From Agaricus subrufescens (Eukaryota; Basidiomycota; Agaricomycetes; Agaricales; Agaricaceae): DNA of 64,000 bases. Of this stretch, positions 56,616-64,000 are shown one piece after another. Position numbers and translations under genes: made by a program. The notes under the pieces were generated by a model. The model had not been told where the DNA came from. It ran no database searches and was given only the letters and a program-made list of their open reading frames with translations. Numbering within the stretch: the first letter of the stretch is position 1; each line of letters starts with the position of its first letter. The DNA is taken from the NCBI GenBank assembly GCA_029945375.1, contig CM057068.1, positions 434,001 through 498,000 of the forward strand, in the 5' to 3' direction.

Positions 56616-58001
56616 TCAAAAGGATATTATCCAAAAACCATCCTCGCTTATTTCAAAATCAAACCCGCCACCAATAAGCTCGTGACTGTTCTCCTTGTTA
56701 TACCCCTCAGGAAACTCCATACCCTCTATCTCCATCCTAAACCGACCACCAATTTCCTTTCTACCTTGAATAGCGCCTTTCAATGATCGACTGATCTTGA
56801 TTAAGTCGTCTGACTTTACCATAAATAGGTGATGACGTTCCCATCTGAAGAAGGTAAGTGAGGGTATAAAGGTAGGGTCTTGGAGCGCCTCAAATGCTTT
56901 AGCGATAGTGTGGGGATAAAAACGAGAGCAGATCAATCGTTTAATAGGATGCTTTATCAGCCAAAGAAGTTGAGGGTCCAATAGCGCACTATTATCTGGG
57001 AAAGCGGAGAGCTGCAAGGTCTGACAGGATTGTGGTAGGCAGGTGGTAAAATCGCGATAAAGGAGAAGGGAATGATTGGAAGTTGCTCCTTCCCAACAGA
57101 AATGTTGAAGTGCAGGAAATCGATAAAACGAGAGAAAATGGTTGTCCCATTCTGAATAGTAATGGCCCCACGTCAAGTGTTGTATGTGTGGAAAATCCAT
57201 TTTTTGTGCTTGTTGAATGTATAGGGGAGTAACGAATCGGGAGGGCCTCGCGGTGGTGGAGCTGTGGAATTCGATGAGGTTTGGACATCCTAGGAGGAAT
57301 TCGCAACAATAATCGACTTTAATCCGAGTCAGGTGCAGATTTGTGAGTGACGACCAGGGGTTTTTGAACCTCGCCCTAGGTGATGTATCATAGACTTTAT
57401 CCCACTCTGGGCCTACCACGGACACTTTGTGGAGGATGGAACGTTCGCTCATTGCCGCTACTATATATTCGGGAGGATTTTGGAGTTGAATACTGAGTAC
57501 TGTTCCCAGTGCCGAGAACAATGAATGAGCGTGTATTGGACGGCATAAGTTTTCAAAATCAAGTGATGCAAATTTGAAGGATGCTCCGTTCCGCCGCTTG
57601 AACACATCAAGCAGTGAATATGCCCTAGAAATTCTTCTAGCATCGTAAAGGTCCAAATTAATGGTCTGCCAAAATTGAGGGTCGCCGTTGATGAGATTGC
57701 GCCAATGGTAGCAGACACTTCCCAAAATGAATTGCGGAAAGCGCCTGGACGTGAATGATGAGCAAAATTTCTTGAAGATGGAGAGGAGGATCTCGTTGGG
57801 GAGAAAATTTGTCGATGAGCGAACAGTGTTCAGTTGTCGGAAACGCTCGAATCTGAGCATGCGAAGACGATCGATGGCCTTATCCAGTCTATCGATGTCA
57901 TCCAATATCGAGGAGGGGTCGTTGTTTCTGCATAGATCACTGAATGCATGCTCCGTACATGGGGAGCCGCAATGTAAGCAGGACTGGATGTGAGTTGACA
58001 T
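56616..58001 (-). CDS. F-box protein F10, group II
   Basis: Single exon, 461 aa. CLHCGSPCTEHAF, coiled DDIDRLDKAIDRLRMLRFER, F-box NFLPNEILLSIFKKFCSSF, then VCYHWRNLINGDPQFWQTIN, leucine-rich body (FLLGCPNLIEFHSS, FPHIQHLTWGHYYSEWD) and tail EDGFWIISF. A few residues shorter than F7 in the middle region; intact. Confidence 0.85.
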   Translation of the reverse strand: MSTHIQSCLHCGSPCTEHAFSDLCRNNDPSSILDDIDRLDKAIDRLRMLRFERFRQLNTVRSSTNFLPNEILLSIFKKFCSSFTSRRFPQFILGSVCYHWRNLINGDPQFWQTINLDLYDARRISRAYSLLDVFKRRNGASFKFASLDFENLCRPIHAHSLFSALGTVLSIQLQNPPEYIVAAMSERSILHKVSVVGPEWDKVYDTSPRARFKNPWSSLTNLHLTRIKVDYCCEFLLGCPNLIEFHSSTTARPSRFVTPLYIQQAQKMDFPHIQHLTWGHYYSEWDNHFLSFYRFPALQHFCWEGATSNHSLLLYRDFTTCLPQSCQTLQLSAFPDNSALLDPQLLWLIKHPIKRLICSRFYPHTIAKAFEALQDPTFIPSLTFFRWERHHLFMVKSDDLIKISRSLKGAIQGRKEIGGRFRMEIEGMEFPEGYNKENSHELIGGGFDFEISEDGFWIISF

Positions 58002-58348
58002 GGATATTGGAGTTTGAGGCTGTGACAGTGACTGCCGACAAGATTTCTATTTAGGACGTCACAGACAATTGTAGGGAAGGTTTAGCGAATCTAAATTGAA
58101 TCGACTCTTAATCAACTCTTTGTCCTAGTAGCAGAGAAAATTCTATACCAGGACATATGTTATCCACCGGGGTGGGGAGACGACACAAGGTGATAAAATT
58201 GCCGTCTCAATGAATACCACATCTTTAAACCTCCGAGACCCCGGATAGGACAAACGGTATATCATCGAGGTCGTAAACGAACAGTAACGGCGACATAAGC
58301 TTGCGAAGTATTACCGAAAAGAGTTACACCCAAAAACACCACCACCTT

Positions 58349-59785
58349 TCAGATATACATAACCCAATTCCCATCCTCCGCAATCTCGAAACAAAACCAA
58401 TCGCCTCTCATAATCTCACAAACACCCTTCCTATCAAGTCCACCAGACCAACCCAACTGTGAATCACTTCCGGACATTCCACCAATTTCCATCCTAAACC
58501 TCCCCTTCCCCGTTTTCCTCCCAGTACTGATAATCTCCCTTCGAATCCAAAGAACATCCCTCAACAACTGCGCAGACTCCGTAATTCTCTCCCTACACAT
58601 CCAATACCTATCTAGACAATGCTCCCACTTGAAGAACGTCAACGTGGGTATGAAAGTCGGATCTTGAAGTTTGTCCAGCACGATAGAAAGAGTGTACATA
58701 TCGAAATGCGAACAAACGAATTGTTCGATGGTGGGGTGGGTTATATGCTGAAGAATCGTTTCGTCAAGATCGAGTTCACTGTTCTCGTAAGCGGAGAGAT
58801 GCAACACGCGACAGGATGGAGGTAAATTTGAGATGAAATTATGAAAGAGGTTGGTGGAATGACAATGCTCATCACCGTGCCACCGGAAATATTGAAGAGC
58901 GGGGAAATGATAAAATGAGAGGAGGGTGTTATCCCATTCTGAGAAATCGTGGTGCCATATTAGTTGTTGTAAGTGCGGGAAATGGATTTCTCGGGTATGG
59001 TAGGTGTTGGGTTGGATATGACCTGAGGTGGGACGTGTGGGGTCGTAACACCAGAATACGGTGAGGTTTGGACAGCCGAGGAGTAGTTCGCAACAGATGT
59101 CGATTTGGACTAGGGATAATTTGAGGGATGTGAGAGTAGACCAAGGTTGCGAAATCCTCGGCATTGACCCTACTGAACCAAGGGCTCTGTAGTACGATGA
59201 GGTGCCTATCAAGGATACGTCGTGGGTGTTGAGGTCGTCGTTTGCGATTCGTAATACATCAAAGGGAGGATCGTATAGTGCAATTGATAGTGTCGACAGC
59301 CCCCTTATAGATGATAAGAATTGGTTCGTTGGTAGGTCTTTGAATTTGAGTTGGAGATAGTCGAAAGACTTTGCGTTGTGCTCCTTGAACACTTCGAGTA
59401 AGGATATCGATGTTGGAATAGTTTGACGTTCAATAATCAAGTCCATAGACCTCCAGAATCGGGACTCGTTGTTGACGAGGTTGCGCCAACGGGTACAAAC
59501 TCCTCCCAGGATGAACTGCGCAACACCTCGGGATTTGGGGAGCGAAAGGAAGAAATGGAAGATGTGGAGGAGGATCTCATTAGGAAGAGTCCTCGTCGAC
59601 GAGCAGATCATGTTCAACTGACGGCGGCGATGCGATTGGAGGACGAGAAGACGGCGGATAGCTTTGTCTAATCTCTGGATGTCTTCCAGTAGGGAGTCAG
59701 GGCCGTCATCGTTACTTTGGATGCAGAACGCGGGCTCCTCGCACTGTGAACCGCAGAGCATGCAGGAGGAAGTAAGAGTCGACAT
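58349..59785 (-). CDS. F-box protein F9, group III
   Basis: Single exon, 478 aa from the ATG at 59785 that matches the family start (MSTLTSSCMLCGSQCEEPAF); an in-frame ATG at 59923 would add 46 residues unlike any paralogue. The His of the N-terminal Cys motif is Pro here. F-box RTLPNEILLHIFHFFLSL, VCTRWRNLVNNESRFWRSMD, leucine-rich body (CCELLLGCPNLTVFW, FPHLQQLIWHHDFSEWD), a Gly/Ser-rich insert near the end (GGMSGSDSQLGWSGG) and the tail EDGNWVMYI, divergent from the other groups. Confidence 0.84.
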   Translation of the reverse strand: MSTLTSSCMLCGSQCEEPAFCIQSNDDGPDSLLEDIQRLDKAIRRLLVLQSHRRRQLNMICSSTRTLPNEILLHIFHFFLSLPKSRGVAQFILGGVCTRWRNLVNNESRFWRSMDLIIERQTIPTSISLLEVFKEHNAKSFDYLQLKFKDLPTNQFLSSIRGLSTLSIALYDPPFDVLRIANDDLNTHDVSLIGTSSYYRALGSVGSMPRISQPWSTLTSLKLSLVQIDICCELLLGCPNLTVFWCYDPTRPTSGHIQPNTYHTREIHFPHLQQLIWHHDFSEWDNTLLSFYHFPALQYFRWHGDEHCHSTNLFHNFISNLPPSCRVLHLSAYENSELDLDETILQHITHPTIEQFVCSHFDMYTLSIVLDKLQDPTFIPTLTFFKWEHCLDRYWMCRERITESAQLLRDVLWIRREIISTGRKTGKGRFRMEIGGMSGSDSQLGWSGGLDRKGVCEIMRGDWFCFEIAEDGNWVMYI

Positions 59786-59937
59786 GGGGGTTCTGGTTTG
59801 GGGGTGTGACACGCAAGTAACGTTAAAACGTTGGAGGCATGCGGATTCATAATATGAAGCAAGATATCGGAATGAACGGTGGATGGAGTGGCATTTACGT
59901 TTCAGAAGCATCACCGTTATCATTATTGTCTCGTATG

Positions 59938-60078
59938 TAGTACAAGTCAGAGACGGTGTGGGGTCGTCAGAGGCTCCTTTGAGTTCTCCCAGTGAGGACG
60001 AGTAGTTTCAGGTTTTGACATAGAGATCAATGGAGCGTCGAAAGCCTGAGCGCATGTCAAACGATGCAGAAATAAAAT
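59938..60078 (-). repeat. Extra copy of the Bin3 3' end
   Basis: Sequence covering the last Bin3 exon and last intron (through CGATGCAGAAATAAA) occurs here and again at about 60115-60245. The 30 bp or so in front (GTCTCGTATGTAGTACAAGTC) is duplicated as well, so this is a tandem duplication of about 180 bp at the gene's 3' end. Confidence 0.75.
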
Positions 60079-60174
60079 GGGCAGACAGACATGCGTATAT
60101 TGTCTCGTATGTAGTACAAGTCAGAGACGGTGCAGGGCTCCTCATAGAGGCTCCTTCGCGTTCTCTCGGTAGTT

Positions 60175-61075
60175 TCATGTTTTGACATAGAGATCAATGG
60201 AGCGTCGAAAGCCTGAGTGCGTGTCAAACGATGCAGAAATAATGTAGGACGGGGATGCGTACCGCCTTCGCCAGTCTCTCCCAGAGTCCTTACAAAGTCG
60301 AGCCCGATGTCTTTGAGGGTTGCTGGAAAGTCGGAAGGGCGAAGCTGAAGAGTCTGATAGGTCGCTCTGAGATGCTGTTGTGTATACTTTAGCGACGAGC
60401 AGCAACGCGTCGTGGAGGGGCGCACCTCTGACATGCGCCTAGCTTTGGCGTAGGACTCCCAGGGCTGGGGTTCTAGAATGAGATGGCCGCCTTGGTGGAG
60501 CACAGTGTGAATTTTGCGAAAGAACGCGACGAGGCCGTCGTCACCCTGGTTGAGATGGATCCATTTCGTGATGGACAGACTGCCCCGACGCGTCAGTAGC
60601 GTGTCGGGAGGCGAGAGATGGGCACGTACGCGAGGACGATGTCGTAGCCGTCCTTGTCCTCGGGGATGTCTTCCTGTGTCCAGTCTGCACAGCGAAAGGC
60701 GAGGTTGTGGGGAAACGCGCGCGTGTCTTGCGAGGGGGGCACGGGGAGGGCCCCGAGCTCGTGGGGGAGCGAGGCGGGGAAGTAGCTGGGGACGCCGGTG
60801 GGGGACGCGAGGGACCAGGCTTGGAGGCGGTGGCGCCAGGCGGCGTCGACGAGGGCGCGGTCGATGTCGACGCCGGTGACGATGCGCGGGGCGAGGGTCT
60901 GGGCGACGCGGGCGGTGAGGTGGCCGTCGTTGGCGCCGACGTCGAGGACGGCCGCGCGGGGGAAGAGGGAGTGTGGGAAGAGCGGGACGCGCGGGGCGAG
61001 GCGGCGGGCGTAGTAGGCAGCGTAGTTTCCGTGGGTTGGAGGCATGCGATCGATCAGCTCCTTGCGCAGAGCCAT
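60175..61075 (-). CDS. Bin3-type RNA methyltransferase (7SK methylphosphate-capping enzyme homologue)
   Basis: SAM-dependent methyltransferase of the Bin3/MePCE family, which methylates the 5' gamma-phosphate of small nuclear RNAs; the fission-yeast homologue also works in telomerase and U6 complexes. Exons 61075-60630, 60579-60426, 60374-60263, 60212-60175 give 249 aa in frame (239 if the ATG at 61045 is used). Motifs: [15 protein letters not shown] loop [66 protein letters not shown] and the terminal [12 protein letters not shown]. Exon 1 is very GC-rich. Unlike metazoan MePCE it has no long N-terminal extension. It is the only complete copy; two 3' fragments lie in the F-box array. Confidence 0.88.
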
Positions 61076-61076
61076 G
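61043..61076. promoter_or_regulatory. Overlapping divergent start codons of Bin3 and ProRS
   Basis: CATG at 61043-61046 and at 61073-61076 each contain an ATG on both strands. Bin3 can start at 61075 or 61045 and ProRS at 61044 or 61074, so the genes are at most 28 bp apart and may overlap. Promoter elements must lie inside the opposite gene's first exon. Confidence 0.75.
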
Positions 61077-63541
61077 TCCGCCGCCGCCCGCTCCCTCGCC
61101 GCCGTCGACCACCCGCACGCAAACTCCCCCGCCGCCTGGAGGGACCTCCTCGCCGCCTCCGCTGCCGCCCCCCCGGGCTTCGAGCTCGTCAAGACCCTCG
61201 TCTACAAGCCCAAGACCGCAAAGACCGCCACCCCCGTCCCCGTCGTCGTCGTCGCCCGCGACCAGACAGAGACCAGCTCGTCCGCCATCGGCAAGGCCCT
61301 CAACCTCAAGGAGCTCCGCCTCGCCTCGGAGGACCTCCTCACCGAGTTTTTCGGCCTCGATAAAAACTCTCGTGAGTCATCTTCCCAAGGCCTGCTCCAC
61401 CGCTCAGCATTTCGCAGTCTCGCCGCTCGCCCTCACCGCCGACAACTTTTCGCGAGTCACCACGGTCGTCGATTCCACCATCTCCACCGCCAGCGCCCCT
61501 CTGGCCGTCCACAACAACTCGTCCTCGTCCACTCTCTTCTTCTCTGGCTCCGAGATTCTGCGCTATCTCAAGTCTCTCGAGACAGACTCGACCAAGCTCC
61601 ACGAGCTCGACTTTTCCAATCTCGCCGCCGCCGCTGCCGCCGTGGCCAATGCGCCCGGTGCTGCTGCCCAGACCTCAAAACCCCCCACCAAAGAAAAAGA
61701 AGATGCAAAAATCGAGGGCGCCGCTCAGATAGCGATCGGCGTCAAGAAAGAGGTCGATTTTGCCTCCTGGTATACCAACGTACGCCCCCGCCTCTTAAAA
61801 AATGTGATCGATCACCCATCATAGACATAGGTTTTGATCAAGGCAGACATGCTCGACTACTACAGCGTCTCTGGCTGCTATATCCTCAAGCCTTGGTCTT
61901 TCAGCATCTGGGAAGCCATTCAAGGTCTGTATCAAGTCTTCTGCCCTTTGTCCTCCGTTCATCATCCCGCTCAGAATGGTTTAACGCTCGCATCAAGGAG
62001 CTTGGAGTCCAAAACGCCTACTTCCCCATGTTTGTCTCTCAAAGCGTTCTCGAGCGCGAAAAGGACCACATCGAAGGTTTCTCCCCAGAAGTCGCTTGGG
62101 TGACTCGAGCGTCCGTCGTTTTTCGTTTTCCTCTCCTTATCTTATCGCTTATCTTATTCCATATTTTTAGCGGCCAATCTGATCTCGAAGAACCCATCGC
62201 CATCCGTCCGACATCCGAAACGGCAATGTACCCATACTATGCCAAATGGATTCGTTCACATCGTGATCTTCCACTCAAACTCAATCAATGGAACTCCGTC
62301 GTCCGTTGGGAATTCAAAAACCCCCAGCCATTCCTTCGAACCAGAGAATTCCTATGGCAAGAGGGTCATACCGCACATCTCACAAAACAAGAGGCCGATA
62401 CCGAGGTTCGACAGATATTAGACCTATACCGCCGTGTCTACGAGGAACTTCTCGCCGTTCCCGTTATTGAAGGAATCAAATCTGAAAAGGAAAAGTTCGC
62501 GGGAGGACTCTATACCACTACGATCGAAGGATTTGTGCCAACATCAGGCAGAGGTATTCAAGCCGGGACCTCTCACTGCCTAGGTCAAAACTTTTCTAAA
62601 CCCGAAATGTTCAATATCTTTGTTGAAGATCCCGATAATGACGGACAGAAACTTTATGTCTGGCAGAACAGTTGGGGATTGTCGACTAGGACTATCGGTG
62701 TTATGGTTATGGTTCATGGTGATAACCAAGGATTGGTTTTACCGCCCAGAGTTGCGAGTATCCAGGTTATAGTTGTCCCTTGTGGAATTACGGCTAGGAC
62801 GAGTGATGAAGAGAGAAAGAAGATCAATGACGCTTGTGAAGAATTGGCGGTTACGCTTAGAGGTGTTGGGGTTAGAGCTAAATCTGATTTGAGGGATGCG
62901 TATACTCCTGGATGGAAATTTAATGAATGGGAACAGAAAGTATGGGTTTTCTTTCGGAATTTTTCCAGGTTTTTTCTTATTTCTTGTTTTTCTTTTTTAG
63001 GGAGTGCCACTTCGTTTAGAAATAGGTCCTCAAGATCTCAAGAAATCGCAAACGCTAACTGTCCGTCGGGACACCGGAACGAAGAAACCTCTTGCGTTAT
63101 CTACGATTACACAGACTATACCACAATTTCTTGAAGAGATCCAGCAAGATATGTTTGATAGAGCGAAGAAGACGTATGATGAGAGGATAGTTCAGGTTAC
63201 GCAGTGGGAAGAGGTTGTGCCGGCTTTGGATAGGAAATGTGTTGTGGTTATGCCTTGGTGTGAGGAGATGGAGTGTGAAGATGAGATTAAGGATAGGAGT
63301 GCTAGGGGGTGAGTGCCTAACGATTTTCGCTTTTTTTTTTTTTAATCTGAAACTTAATTGTGATTTTTTTTTTTTTAGGAGTGCGGAAGTTGTGGATGAG
63401 AAAGCGCCTTCGGCTGGAGCGAAATCGTTGGCTATACCTTTTGATCAATCGAGATGGACGCCTATTGTTCCTGGTCAGACGAAATGCCCGAATTGTGGGA
63501 AAGATGCGAAGAGGTGGACGTTGTTTGGTAGGAGTTATTAA
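61074..63541 (+). CDS. Cytosolic prolyl-tRNA synthetase with N-terminal YbaK-like domain
   Basis: Charges tRNA-Pro. Exons 61074-61371, 61418-61779, 61831-61924, 61975-62110, 62171-62939, 63001-63308, 63379-63541 give 709 aa in frame (719 from the ATG at 61044). Residues about 1-130 form a YbaK/ProX-like domain ([31 protein letters not shown]), as in yeast ProRS. Then comes the eukaryotic/archaeal-type class II core: motif 1 region [20 protein letters not shown], motif 2 [29 protein letters not shown] and motif 3 [16 protein letters not shown]. Next is the anticodon-binding domain (QVIVVPCG) and a C-terminal zinc-binding-like region ending [18 protein letters not shown] with terminal Tyr. Exons 1-2 are GC-rich and Ala-rich. 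Confidence 0.93.
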
Positions 63542-64000
63542 AAACACGCAGAGAGAGGGTTGGTTGGTCCGTTGGTGGAGGTGTAAAGCGTTTTTTTTTG
63601 GGAGAGCGGGAAAAAGCTTTGATTTATTTTTTTTTGCTTTGCTTTGAATGTGATTAGGGGTAATTAGTCGTTTGCTTTGGCTTTTGGAGGTCATTTGTGT
63701 AGATGAACAAAGATGGTGATGATCCGTTTTGTCGGTACTTTAACGCGTAGTGGGAGAAGGAAGAAATTGGAATTATATGAAGTCGTCCAAAGGTTTGATT
63801 CTTCGTCTTCGAAGAACCTTGAACACGCCAATTTTCTGATACTAAATTATCACTTTGCAAAACTGATATGTGGAACCACTGTGTGAAGAACGAGCGCGGT
63901 GTGTCTTTTCTCCTTTGAAAAAGAAAGGGGGATGTCCGAGTGGGTGACATTTACGACGACTTGACTATAAAGGATTTATCTACTATATGTCCAAGTTTCA
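63542..64000. other. 3' flank of the ProRS gene
   Basis: Contains T-rich runs directly after the stop codon. No further gene recognised before the window ends. Confidence 0.5.

Noticed and set aside
60707..61824. Long alternative frames around the Bin3/ProRS starts (Arg/Pro-rich products)
   Set aside because: They are the other frames of two recognised genes in very GC-rich DNA.

Overview
This window comes from a filamentous basidiomycete, most likely an Agaricomycete. The evidence is short GT-AG introns (mostly 45-80 nt) in nearly every housekeeping gene, class I hydrophobins, a CBM1-carrying GH5 cellulase, a large family of F-box proteins of the Agaricomycete type, and an Ngaro-type tyrosine-recombinase retrotransposon. 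All names come from reading translated sequence and motifs; no search was run. Where I list introns, they were placed by hand from splice sites and checked for frame.

Layout. 0.8-4.3 kb: a secreted GH5 endoglucanase and an MBD4-like HhH-GPD DNA glycosylase, both on the minus strand. 4.5-9.9 kb: a nearly intact Ngaro retrotransposon (minus strand) with canonical split direct repeats (A1 - genes - B1 A2 B2) and gag, RT, RNase H and tyrosine recombinase frames. 10.4-15.7 kb: a secreted GPI-like protein, ORC2, an unknown protein head-to-head with ORC2, and an HSL-type alpha/beta hydrolase. 16.6-22.4 kb: three tandem class I hydrophobins whose intergenic DNA is duplicated too; comparing copies reveals a probable 222-bp MITE and a probable 680-bp solo LTR. 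23.1 kb: a split tRNA-Leu(CAG). 23.8-33.7 kb: a GH1 beta-glucosidase, an acidic-tailed protein with a possible PRiA4-ORF3-like domain, a chimeric small secreted protein using a hydrophobin promoter and signal peptide, a fourth hydrophobin, and an unknown protein. 36.1-40.3 kb: a large USP-type deubiquitinase.

41.0-60.8 kb is a segmental-duplication array. Ten F-box genes or pseudogenes, all intronless and all on the minus strand, lie in three repeats of one module: D block - F-box group I - group II - group III or IV - 3' part of a Bin3-type RNA-capping methyltransferase gene. Only the last module ends in an intact Bin3 gene; the other two end in truncated Bin3 copies joined at the same point to the next D block. 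The intact Bin3 gene is head-to-head with a cytosolic prolyl-tRNA synthetase, and their possible start codons lie on opposite strands of the same CATG palindromes, so there is essentially no intergenic space.

Themes: plant-biomass attack (GH5 and GH1), surface coating (hydrophobins), ubiquitin-dependent turnover (F-box receptors and a USP), genome maintenance (ORC2, MBD4-like) and transposon activity.
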